Of a stretch of DNA of 64,000 bases, positions 13,220-24,381 are shown piece after piece (position 1 is the stretch's first letter; each line of letters begins with the position of its first letter). Source of the DNA: Scedosporium boydii (lineage: Eukaryota > Ascomycota > Sordariomycetes > Microascales > Microascaceae); NCBI GenBank assembly GCA_002221725.1, contig NJFT01000009.1, forward strand, positions 1 to 64,000, written 5' to 3'. The notes under the pieces are model-generated. The model made no database searches. It was not told the origin of the DNA and worked only from the letters and a program-made list of their open reading frames with translations. Both the position numbers and the translations under genes were made by a program.

Positions 13220-13962
13220 CTAGAGAAGGAGGGCGAGCATTCCGATGGCAACAGCGACAGCACCGGTACCAACAAAGACACTGGCGGCAGCACCATCCTT
13301 CTCATCACTGTTCGAGGAGTCTTGGGATCCGTTGCTACCGCTGCTCGAATCGGAGGGGGTGGGCGAGGAAGCGCTGGATTCCGTAGGAGTACTGGTATCC
13401 GCATCGTCGGTGGGGAGCTTCGAGGCATCAAGAGTTCCGCACTTGGCCTGGATATCGGTTTCGCACTTGGGGAGCTCAACGGGGTCGCCGGCGTTCCTCG
13501 CGGTGCACTGCTTGAAAGCCTCTTGGCAGACGAAGGAGTAAAGCGAGGCGGAGTAGTACTTGAGGCCGGGTTCGGTTCCGTTGTTACAAGTGCACGTGTA
13601 ATCGAGGGTGTTCTGCGAAGCGAAAGCTCACGATTAGCTTCCGGTGGTGAAACAAAAACCAACTGAGAGGAGCGGAGGCGACGGAGCGTCGTGCGAGGCG
13701 GGAAGAAAACTTACAATATCGCACTTGTTCTCCTTCGCGGCGCCGGGGCAGAGGGCCTCGCAGGTGTTTCGCTCACCCATACACCAGGCACCTATTCCAA
13801 CATGTTAGTCCACTTCGACGTTTCGGCGCGCATAGAACAAGAAAAGTGGCTTGGATTACCTCGGTCGCGAATGGCAACGGAGTTTGGGTCAACGTTGAAA
13901 TCGGTAATAGTGGCGGCCGAGGCGAGGCCAAGGGCCATAACGACTGAGACGAGGGAACGCAT
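13220..13962 (-). CDS. GPI-anchored cysteine-rich secreted protein (CFEM-like / DUF7707-like)
   Basis: Three exons (13860-13962, 13715-13791, 13220-13612) encode 190 aa. Residues 1-17 (MRSLVSVVMALGLASAA) are a signal peptide. The mature domain has regularly spaced Cys residues in the order AWC, NTC, ALC, NKC, YTCTC, SFVC, KQC, LPKC, AKC, with the run N-x-LDYTCTCNNGT that I know from small fungal GPI proteins of the DUF7707 type; the family name is from memory and unverified. A Ser/Thr/Asp/Asn-rich linker (about 118-165) leads to a small-residue omega region and a hydrophobic tail ending AVAIGMLALLL, the layout of a GPI-anchor signal. It is therefore probably a cell-wall or plasma-membrane surface protein. 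Both introns are 68-102 nt with GT-AG ends, one interrupting the Cys-rich domain at each side. Confidence 0.88.
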
Positions 13963-16900
13963 GTTGTCTATGGGTTGGGAGGATTCGGACGGTAGTAGAA
14001 AAGCTTTGTCGCAAGTGTCCTACTATTTGGAGAATCGATACTGTAGAATGCGGTATTATCGCGAACAGCAGCAGCAATGCTAAAGTCGAGAGATGACGAT
14101 GCCGTGTGAAGAGGGTGAAGGGGGAGAAGTTTGAGATGGAACGACTTTGCTTCGGGTGGGTGGGCAAGTGCGAGTACAAGTACAAATGGGGGAGGAGCGT
14201 CGGATTGGATCCCAAAGAGAGGGTATCGTGGGAATGTGCGGGTGGGTGGGAAGGAAGCAAGGGCCAGGGTCAATAGCTCGAGAAAGACGGACGGCGGGAA
14301 TTTCGATTATATTTGGTCAATTGATGAATGTTGTTTGACCTTTTGGGCCTCGGGCTTTTTCGCCTCGAGCTGTTATCATTGATCTGGAAGTACGGCAAGT
14401 GGGCAAGCACAATAGTACTAGTGAAGTACTTCGTACACTACATCTGATTGATGTGTGGGTACCTGACTTTTCAGCATCAATCAATGATGAAATCTAATCC
14501 ATTACAGATTGGGGATCGCAGATTAGCGTGTGTTAGTGAGTGCTTTCATTTCAGCGACCCTCAAGTGCTGAGCAACAATCATGCATGCCAAGTCTTCTTG
14601 CTTCCTGTTACTTTGTACACTATTGCCTGCCTCAGTACCTCGACGAGTCGTGTCTGTTCCTGTGCCTGTTTCCTTTCCTGTTCCTGGTGTTTCGGGGTAC
14701 ACCCTCCGAAGTTTATCCCTAGCCATTCTTGGTAGCCCGACGGCCCAATCTCCTTTCAGTGTGATTTGTGCCTGATAGGTGAGCACTCTCTAATCGGTCC
14801 CTACGAAGTAAACTCGAAGGGAGATAGAACCCGAAGTATGAGTACTCCGTACAGTCTTCCCTCCGTGGATACCGAAGTGAAAGAAGAGGGAATTGATGAG
14901 CGGCACATCATGATGGGGTGAAAATGGGGAGGGGGGCAATCAGGTTGAGGGCAAAAATGGCCGGATCAAATGTTGTTGTTAGCTTGGTACGGCCTTGGCC
15001 TGGAGGCCTGGACACTACTTCGTACCTCGTAATATTGTTACTGTTGTTTTTGTTCAGGTTTGTCCACCACTTCTTTTGGGGGTGGCATGATGAAACCCTT
15101 TCCTCTCTCGCAGATCATCAGTGTGGTGTACTTCGTATACATCAATCAAGTTCGTCGTAAGACTTCGTAAGAGGCAGGTCGACCTTCAATACGAACACTG
15201 AATTGTGCATTGTGTTTATTAATCGATGCGGGTTGCCCTCTGGCACAGTCGACGTTATTATGACATCGTACACAACTCCAAATATTTTCATCGCAAATGG
15301 TTTCGTCAAACTTTTAAGAAAACCCTTCGTTTATTCCCCTCTACTTTAGCGTGGGCTAGTTACCTGGAGATAGTCGCAAAGCAACATTACTTCGTACCCA
15401 TGCGATTCTCCCAACCTCTTTTTTTCCTCGGCGAGTTCGTTCCTGGACCACAACAACGCCCCACACTTTCCGGGTACTTCGTGCTACACGACGACTTGGT
15501 ATTAGTCCCCCTGCAAGGACAGCGACCACGCAGCAGACAACACCAACTTGACGGCATCCCAAGTGTGGCCCTCCAGCCACCCGCAACTCGGCAACTCGTC
15601 ATTCAGCATGGTGACGTCTATGGTGACCAATTGAATCAATGTCTGCGACCTAATTCGGCCTGTGCATCTGAAAGCCCACTCTGTCAAGGACGGACGTGCT
15701 CAGTCAGTATTTCGGATCGTACCCTACATATTACCGAGTACTTGTGATATGTCGTGTCCAAGTAATACTGGGTTCTACGATGAAGTCCGCTAGCAGACCT
15801 CAGCGCGACTGGGGTTCGATCCAGACCCGCCACATCACAAATGCATCCGCCAAGTCGGATGGGCATCGATAGGTTGCGGTGAGGCTAGGGATGCCAAGCC
15901 TTGGTTGCTGGCTCTGTTTCGATTGCCAGGAGCTCCCAAGTGTTTGAGACGCCTGTACTGAGGAAATTACCAGATTCATCACACACGACGTAATAAGAGG
16001 GAATGAAAAATTCATTTTATCCAGCGCAGGGTCGGATTATCATCTCGGGAGCGGTGGTTATAAAGTAATTATAATTATTCCGTCAACGAGTCTCTTCGCA
16101 AAATTTAACATCGAGTCCCGCCCTCGAAAAAAAAAAAAAAATATCCGCTGGGCAGCCGAACATCATTGAACTGATGAATCGATTGAAGCTTCCTCCCGTT
16201 CTTTCCGCTGCCGATGATCCACGCCCCACAAAAATAGGGTCCTTCCTGATTGGAGAGCTGTTCCCTCCAGAAGTCGTTGCACCATCTCGGCCAATCAAAG
16301 CTAGATAATGACTGGCGAGACCCTTCCAGTGGCTCATTGTCCATTGTCTTTTGTCTGTCCGTGAAGGATGAATAAGGTACTTCGTACATAGTGACAATCA
16401 GTGGTGTGCAGCCGTGGCAATCAATGGCTTCATCCACTAAGTCTAAATCCGTATTATCTCCGTCCCAATCTGGATTTCTGGTCTAGTACATAGGAACACC
16501 TACCTTGACCTCGCAAAATTCCCCATCTTGCTGCTTCTCCAAGCTTCCCAGCCTCGCGGCCGCTAAGACAGGTCAACAAACGCGCCAGCCTTGGAATTTC
16601 TAGCCTTCTTGATCCTGATGTTTGCCGCGAGTGGATGGGGACGGCTGGCAGTATTGATTTTGGACTCACGGCGACAAAGTGAGGCGACCCAATCTCGGAG
16701 GCATGTTATCGCCTTAAGCCTTCCAGAGAGCAGTGTCCAGTCGCGAAAGCTCCAAACGTGTTCCTGGCCTTGGCTATCTTCGGCGACGATTTTGCTTGCT
16801 CCCAGTCGGGCGAACCTACGAAGTAGAGATCCCGACCAGGACTACTACATTGATAAATGACATTGAATACTTTGTATGCAGTCATGTTGATACGCTGTAA

Positions 16901-17264
16901 ATCACATGCGGTGCCTGTAAGATATTGATAAATCCAGGCGTGGGATTGGACGCTCGGCGGTAGGCGCTTGGTTCCTCTAGGCCGCCCTCCTTCGTGCGTA
17001 CGAACCAGAATACGAATGCGAGATCTCACTCAACTAGGCTCCCGTCAGCCCGCCTGTCAAAGGCCCCCTTTTTCGACGGTCATCAACTGACCTCGCTCCA
17101 TTTGATGGAAATTGAAGCCCGATTACTCTGATATCTCCCTACCCAACCGTCGAGTGGAAGAAGAAAAAAGAAATAAAGTTGGCTCTAAGAGGCCCAAGAA
17201 AGCGCCGATTCGAACCTCTCCCCCTCTGCCATACCTGCCTAGCGAGCCGAAAGCCGCCAAAAAC
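13963..17264. other. Divergent 3.3-kb intergenic region with a cluster of the TACTTCGTA motif
   Basis: No gene can be supported here although it is one of the longest gaps in the left half. It holds seven exact copies of the dispersed 9-mer, variants of it, and an A run at about 16127-16141. A tRNA-like T-loop string at 15813-15822 does not fold into a tRNA. Confidence 0.6.
14427..16825. repeat. Cluster 1 of dispersed TACTTCGTA / TACGAAGTA motif
   Basis: Exact copies start at 14427, 14802, 15016, 15129, 15388, 16378 and 16817, in both orientations. Related strings are TACTCCGTA (14843), TACCTCGTA overlapping the 15016 copy, TACTTCGTG (15475) and TACTTTGTA (16868). All are outside genes. The arms TAC and GTA are complementary around a 3-nt centre. 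Confidence 0.9.
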
Positions 17265-18769
17265 ATGCCGGCGCCAATCCCCACCCTTCTCCTGGCCGCG
17301 GCCGTCGTGGCCTTCATCCTATGGCTCGTCAAGATCAACCGAATCATGCGCACCACGCCCGCCGAGGCCCTCAAGATCTCCCCGAATCGCTGGACCAAGG
17401 AAGAAATCATCGAGACCTACCGCCGCATCGAGAAGAGCCCGCTCGACTGGACCCCCCACCTACCACCCAAGCTCGATCGGAGATACATCGTCGTCGGCGG
17501 ATCAGGTTTGTCGTTTTCTTCCTGCCCCGCCAGCTAACACGCGGCTACTGACAAACACCCCGCCATCTAGGTCTCGTTGGTAGCGCTCTAGTCCTCCAGC
17601 TCCTCGCCCGCGGCCAAGACCCCTCCACAATCCGCATAATCGACTTCCGCCGCCCCGTCCGCCCGGACCTCCTCTCCGGCCCGGGCGCCAACGTCGACGT
17701 CACCCTCGCCGACATCACCTCCGCCGAAGCCACCTCCGCCGCCTACTTGAAGCCCTGGCCCGAGTCCGTCGCCGCGCGCAACCTACCCCTCACCGTCTTC
17801 CACATCGCCGCCATCATCAGTCCCTGCGAGCGCCATCCGCTCGTCTACAACCGCTGCGCCGCCGTCAACGTCGATGGCACCGCCAACTCTATAGCAGCCG
17901 CCCGCGCCGCCGGCGCGGATATCTTCGTCGCCACCTCGAGCTCCAGCGTCGGCCAGCACCCCGTCGAGTTTTTCCTCGCGCCCTGGGAGAGCGAGCCCCG
18001 CGGTTACATGCAAGTCCTCACCGAGGAGGACTTCTATAAGCCCATCCGTCCGCCGAGCCAGTTCTTCGGGAACTACGCCTTTTCCAAAGCTGTCGGCGAA
18101 CGCCTCGTCTGCGACGCGAACGAGTTCCCCCCCGAGGGTGCCGACCTCGCCAGTCCCGGCGGCTTCCGCACCGGCATCATCCGCCCAGGAAGCCCCATCT
18201 ATGGCGGACCCCAAGATCCCGTCCTCGGCCTGCTCCTGAAGCAAAAGGGCCCTTCGCCAACCTTCAGCGCCCCATGGATGCAGAACTGGGTCAACAGCTC
18301 GAACGTGGCGATGGCGCATCTCCTCTACGAGCAGCGCCTGCTGTCCCCGCAAGGCCGCGCACTGGCCGCTCGTCCCTTCCTCGTCACGGATGCGGGTCCG
18401 CCGCCCATCTTCGAGGACTACTATACCCTCGCCCGCATCACCGTGGCTAAGAACCCCCCGGTCATTCAGTATCCTCCCCCGGTGCTCCTTTTGGTTCTCG
18501 CTCAGCTGGTTGAGTGGTATTGCGTCCTCTTGTGGCGGTTCCCCTTCTTGAATCGCGTCTTCTCCGAGCCTGGTTTCCCCCTTTACTGGTTACAGCCTGC
18601 CTGTTTGAGTGCTTCTGTAAACCTCATCATCGATGACTCGGCTGCAAGGAGGTCACCGGAGCAGGGTGGTCTGGGCTACAAGCCGCTGTGCACGACCATA
18701 GAGGGAATGTGTATGCAGGTGTATAACTGGAATGAATCGTATAGCAAGGCTGAGGGCGATGGTAACTGA
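17265..18769 (+). CDS. 3-beta-hydroxysteroid dehydrogenase/epimerase family oxidoreductase, membrane-anchored
   Basis: Two exons (17265-17505, 17571-18769) encode 479 aa. Residues 5-23 (PTLLLAAAVVAFILWLV) form an N-terminal membrane helix. The NAD(P)-binding Rossmann motif GGSGLVGSA (about 78-86) is split by the 65-nt intron, and the catalytic short-chain dehydrogenase pair is Y-A-F-S-K (Tyr249, Lys253) with an upstream Ser cluster (ATSSSSV). Segment order and the VNVDGT and FHIAA motifs fit the 3-beta-HSD / sterol-4-alpha-carboxylate dehydrogenase group. The protein is longer than Erg26 (about 350-370 aa) and carries a second hydrophobic segment near residue 380, so it may be an ER-associated reductase of sterols or other lipids rather than Erg26 itself. 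Substrate is not determined. The start was chosen because it gives the anchor and a good context (AACATGCC). Confidence 0.85.
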
Positions 18770-19111
18770 GACTAGGGAAAGGTGCAACATAGTGGTACGT
18801 TTATTGTCAGTTCGTTAATACCGATACTTACGATGGAGATATGTAAACACAGATGGGCCTGTACTCAAACTCAGGCTTAAGGACTTATAAAAACTGTATT
18901 TTATGAGACCGTAATGGCCATTACCCTCGCGGTGCCGTGAAGTATCGTAAAAGTAGGAAATGGATCAAATAGACCGCCTAGAACCTAGAAGGGACACCTC
19001 GCAGGTAGATAGACTATTCCCCATCGATAACTCAGTCGATACGTTTTCAAACACCAACCAATTGGCCGACGCCGCTCGATGAGTCGACAGCCCTGTAACC
19101 CTCGTCCCTCT
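18770..19111. other. Short convergent intergenic region
   Basis: A 342-bp space between two 3' ends. AT-richer than the flanking exons; nothing else seen. Confidence 0.5.
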
Positions 19112-22100
19112 CTACCAGTCCATCTGGAAGCTGCTTCTCTCCGGTCGGCTGCTTCCTGGCTTGCGGCTCCTATCATTTCCGGCCGGCGCATGGAACGGGT
19201 TGCGGCCGTTGTCGTTCGTACTGCCAATGTCGTCAATCTTTTCAACCATTCCCACCGCGGGCTTGTAAAGACTCTGGAATACGCCCTTCTCCTTCAGCGT
19301 CTTCACCCTCCATTGCGCCTCCTCGCCGAATTCCACCGTCTCATTCTCCGCGAAAATTTCCTCGGCGTGTCGAGATGAAAAATGCGCTTCATACCAGGTA
19401 TTCGCGAGACCCCGTTTATCGTCCTTCTCCGAAGGCGTGACCTTCACGATTCGAGTTCCATCCTTCTGTCCATCTGGGACTTCGGCCGTCAACTTCGTAT
19501 CCTGCCACATTGTGATGTCAAGGTAGGTATCTCCATTTTCACCATCTTGATAACGGGCAACATGGCGGACACGGACTTGGTCAACAGCCACGCCATAGCT
19601 GGGATCTAGTTCAAAGCGCAGGTTGGCTTTGCCAAAGGGGGCAGCCTCGCTGAATAGTACCAGGCTCGTTAGTCTGTCATGTGTCCCCGATCGGGCTTAG
19701 ACAACTTACATCTCGAGGCTGTCCATGATAGACTGCGCAAAAGTCGAGTACTTCCGGGAGAAGTAATCTGTGTCAGTAACCTTTAGGATGAAATTCAGGT
19801 CCCACGACCGATTGGGGCAATGAATGTAGATCAAATCAACAAGGCTTGTGCCATTATGCGACTGAAATGTGGCAGTTATGTCCTGCGAATCCACCTCCAC
19901 GGTGAACTTAGCGCCTGTCTGGACACTGCGGCAGTTGAAATCGAAAAAGGCCTTGATGGATTGCAATGTCCACTGGTGATCACTGGCATTTGTAGGCGTC
20001 CAAACTACATTGACGAGCCGGTCGGCATCCGCTCCGTCCATGGAAATGATGGGATGGAACCGGACATTAGACTCATCGAAAACCGCCAGCTCGCGCAGGA
20101 GATGGTGCTGGTCGAAACAGGCCCTTTCCGCGCCACTTCCGGTGAAGTTAACCGCGCTTTCATGGATATTTTCCATGACTATACGTCCGAGTACGCAGTG
20201 AAGCGAAACTCGACCAATAAGCCCCGTTGCTCTGCTAGCCATCTTGACGAGGCGCTCTTCCAGGGCAGTCACAAAATTCGCCCGATCCTTGGCGCTGATC
20301 TCCATAGTCAAGGGCAATCTGCGAGCCGTCATACGCCCGCCTGAAAGACCGAGGCCGCGGCTTCTGAAGCTCTCGGGTAAGCTAGACAATGCTCGGTCTG
20401 TTCCCGACGTTGGGACGTTGCTTTCACCTGATCCTTGCCCGCTTGCGGGTGGCTGTGCCCACGAATCGGCCCTCTGAGCGCGTTGGCTACCACCAGGTGC
20501 AACAATGGAAGAAGACGATGCCAACCATGGTCGTGACTCAAATAGGGGTGCCGGGCGTCCTTTGACGTGCTTATTTTGTCTTCCCCTAGACTTCTGGTTC
20601 ATCGTCTGATGATACTCCCTGGGCGGCAAGCTCTCCTCCATCAACCGCGGTTGAAGAGTGCCGGGCACCCACACAGGAGTGGGAGTCAATGGTTCCATCA
20701 AGTTTCTCAGAGCTTCTTGGTCATCCCCAAGACTGAGAAGCTCATCAACCTTGCTTCGATTCAGTCGCCTCATGGGGTTTGAGATGACATTCCTGCCTTC
20801 CTGAGAAATTGGAAGCTCTACGAAACGTGAGTGAACCGATTTCGTGTAGTTTGAACGATTGCTTCTGTTCTGCCCGGATAGTACGACATCCTTGGCCTCT
20901 ATTAGAGGAGCACTAGATATCTTCTCATCGATTGGGCCTAGGAGATCAAGTCGGCCAGAATTTCCTCGAGTAAGATGAGATAGCGACTCCTTTGTGCTCA
21001 GTATGGAACTGCTCAGGTTGCCCAGGATGCATTTGTCGATTGCGCTGATTGGTACATGGACTGTTGCATCTACTCCAGGTATTTCCCAGGGGATTGGGGA
21101 TTCATCTGGTGCTCTGATCGGAATAGTCGCAACATCCGACGCTGGGCGGGACGTAATAGAAGGGCTCGCCGTGTTTTGAGGAGGAAGATTTTCGACGTTT
21201 TGAATCCAATTAAGGATGGATACGTTCAATTTTTGATGATGAACCCTGATCGAGGAAGTTGATGCACTCTTTGGAGAGGCGAGTCCATCTACAGATCGGC
21301 CGGTAGTCAAGAGTCTAGGCTCTGGGTGGTCAGGGGTGGGCGCGGGCTCTAGTTGATCAGGGACAGATTTGTGCTTTGGCTGGTCAGGAATGAATACAGA
21401 CTCTGGCTGATCATCGTTGGGTACAGGGTTCGGCTGATCGACCACGGGCTTCTCTCTTCGCTTCGAAGTCTCTTTAGGAGTATAGAAGGCCTCGGAAAAG
21501 GGAGAAAACTTGCGAAATTCCACATCGGGCGGATCCTCCCTCGTGGTAAAAGCGTCCTTCAATGCCGGAAAGACCGGTTGGGCGGTTCCTTGAATCCGGT
21601 ATGTGATGATGTGGCCTTTCGTATACAGATCTCGGTATTCGGCTTGGGCAACCGTCGGCGAAGTCTTCAAGATCGTGGATTGGGCCATCATAAAATCCGA
21701 AATCCTTCGAATATCTAGCTGGAAACGCGCCCGAGGATGCGGTGGCAGAATCAGGTGCGTTGCAGGTGCCAATCCGGTTTTCTGCGAGTAGGTGGAGTTA
21801 ACGCTGCAGTCTCTTGTCTTGTTTGACGGGCACTATACACTCACTCGATAGTAGAGGAGCATGTCCAACTTTCGGACTGCATCGTCGACGGAAGCCTCCG
21901 TTTGGGCACCGAGGTAGATGACATCTTGTCCGAAATTGTGAGAAACCTCACAACCTACGAGCTGGGAGAACCTTTCCAGGGACCACACTGGATCTTCCTC
22001 TCTCTGTAAGACCTTGGTCACATCGAGATTGCCTGAAGTAACCGTCTGCAAACGTTGCCAGACAGTCTTGAACGGGAACTGCTGGAAAGACTCAGGGTAC

Positions 22101-22509
22101 CGATAAGGATCGTACGCCTTGTCTTCCTCGGGAGAAACGTCGAAAGGACGCCAAGTAAAGACTAAAGGATCTTCTTCAGGTGAGACGTCAACATCTCCAG
22201 GCTGTTGGTCGAAGAGAAAGTCGTCGGCCTGGCTGTCCACAATGTGGAACAGAATCGCCTTCAAGAAGTGAGCCAATGTGGCCTCCTCGCCAGCAGCAAC
22301 GAGACACTGAAACCAAGGAACGCTGGGCTCATAGAGGATCTCGATGAACTTGAGAAAATCTGGTCAGTGTCTGATGAAACGGGTAATCCGTGACCGGAGC
22401 TGGTAAGACTCACTGGGATCTGATTTTTCTGGACCTGCTCCAGGACGTACTTGACACCACTCGGACGAAGCGGCGGGTTGGAGGTGATGTAGAACTCTAC
22501 GAAAGACAT
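19112..22509 (-). CDS. Unrecognised 1069-aa fungal protein, four exons
   Basis: Exons 22414-22509, 21845-22348, 19710-21781 and 19112-19649 join in frame to 1069 codons plus... a single stop at 19112 (TAG). I do not recognise a named family. The N-terminus (MSFVEFYITSNPPLRPSGVK) and the following segment are ordered and hydrophobic-patterned. Residues about 285-700 are a long low-complexity region rich in Pro, Ser and charged residues with short repeats of the form QPEPV/DQPE. The region about 700-890 looks folded again (FVTALEERLVKMA, GRVSLHCVLGRIVM, NVVWTPTNASDHQW). The C-terminal exon is conserved-looking and highly charged (VRVRHVARYQDG, ITMWQDTKLTAEVP), ending in a basic disordered tail. 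There is no signal peptide, transmembrane helix or zinc-finger motif. The overall shape, folded ends around a disordered centre, suggests a scaffold or RNA/chromatin-associated protein, but that is a guess. Confidence 0.85.
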
Positions 22510-24381
22510 GATGGCTGCTGCCAGTGATGTAAATGGAAACGAGACTGGGTATGAACCATATCAGAAAAACTCGAAAGGCTGAACCCTTGAGGTTGATGTT
22601 GGGAAGAGAGAAAAAGAGAGGTACGGACTCGAGTGAAGAAACCTCTTGCGACCCTTTTGACTTGAGAAGTAATGAAGTACTGGGCTGACTTCGAGAAGGA
22701 GCTTCCTATCTTCCTAGGGCTTACTACTCTGATGGGTATCTTTCCAACGATGGCAAACTTCAACTGCGGTGGCAGCGAAGAATCGAAATAGGATTACCCT
22801 CAAGTTCTCTCAGGGAACCTCAGGTGCACTGGTTGCTTAGCATTTTGATCAGCTAAGGACTCTCAGCTGCTTTGAATGATGTGGTTTTCTCAATATGTGC
22901 TAAGCTTGTAAGTTGGAAATCTGAGGTATAGGGACTCACATGTAGAGAACATCTGAGTGAATGCTCTAATAGGTTCAATATCACCAACTTGAGGTGATTT
23001 TAAAAATCTTACCCCCTGCAAACGCTGTGAGACCTTCTTTCCGTTCAGCACGGTTCCTTGCATCCCCCCAAGAGAGAGAGAGCATTGTGTACACCTTGAA
23101 GCCCCTGAAAGGAAGAGAATTAGTAAGTAAACACGATCAAGTCCATTCCGGGCTAAATGTAAGAACCTCTTACTGTATGTAGCATGCCTTTGCTTTTTTC
23201 ATGTACTTACTTCATGGTGCTGGTGGCGGTTCACTGATTGTTTAATGTTGCAATTGTGACTTGGGGCATATACTGGCAGAAGACTGGGGACTACAAAAGA
23301 GATCAATGATATATCTGGTATGCAGGTTTTGGAAGAAAAAGGGGGGTTGGAGTTTGTTATCTTCTTTGTCCTTCATTTCCTGGTCCGCTGGGTCTAAGAT
23401 GGCTCCAGGACAATGGAGGTTAGCGAGGCTTTGAACCACAATGCTAGGCAGAGTCACAATATTTAAGGGGAGATGGGATGGACCTGAGGGACAAGAGACT
23501 GAAGCCTTCTGTATATGAAACGGTGTATCCCAGGTAAAGCAAGCGGTATAGGATATATAATTTGTTTTCCAATTGATATGAACCAGTGCCTAATATTCCC
23601 TCCTGTTGTAAACAATGTAAACACTTCAGACATCAAGTTGTTCTAATGCCCCTGACTGTTCCTATTCAATACACCTGCCGCCTCAAAAGAGGGAAAAAAA
23701 AAAGAAAAGAAGAAACAGAGAGGGAAAGATGAAACAAGAATCAAGTGTCATGAAAGAGCGATGCCGAAAAATATAGTGGTGTGTTTGTTGGCGTAATTCA
23801 TTCTCTGTATCCCCCAATTCGAGTTTTAAGTGCTGTGAGTATAACGCAAAACACAGCATGTCCCAGTCATCTCTTGCCTGTAAACGCCACCCAATGAAAA
23901 GAAGTCTGAAGAGAGAAAAAGGGGGGGGGGAAGAAGAGAAAAAAAAAAAGCCGGCGAAGCTATGAGGATAAGGCTAGTTGCTATGTTGAACATCATGATA
24001 ACAGGGCTTCCTCGATGAAGCTGGAACAGGCAAGGCAAGTTACCCGCGTTTCGATTTCCCGGCTAGCTCGTTGCTCCGGATATAGGGAGGACGAGGTGGT
24101 AGAACAGACCTCTATGCCGTAAGAAGAGGAGGATGATTAGAATGGATAGGATCGGAAGGAGGTTGAGATGTATCGTGGATCAACATCGAGGAAATAGAGT
24201 AAAGGTGAGTGAAATTGGTGGATTGGGGATAAGTTGAAGGAAAAGAGATCGCTCTTTGAAGTGCACGGCAATGCGGAGCGCGTCGTCGCGTCGCAACTCG
24301 TGAAAATAAGATGACCGCTGGAAAAGGGCGGGGCCAACGTTGTCAACTCTAAGTCAAGCTAGCCGATGGAAGAGCTTGCTT
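22510..24381. other. Intergenic region between 1069-aa gene and She3-like gene
   Basis: About 1.9 kb between the 5' end of one minus-strand gene and the 3' end of the next. It contains purine-rich stretches (about 23690-23730 and 23905-23950). I see no coding frame; it probably holds the promoter and leader of the 1069-aa gene and the She3-like 3' UTR. Confidence 0.5.

Noticed and set aside
15129..15140. Similarity of ACTTCGTATA to one arm of a loxP site
   Set aside because: There is no 8-bp spacer with an inverted second arm; the match is just the dispersed 9-mer plus chance bases.
15813..15822. GGTTCGATCC, a tRNA T-loop-like string
   Set aside because: Flanking bases do not form a 5-bp T stem, and no acceptor, D or anticodon arm can be placed upstream.
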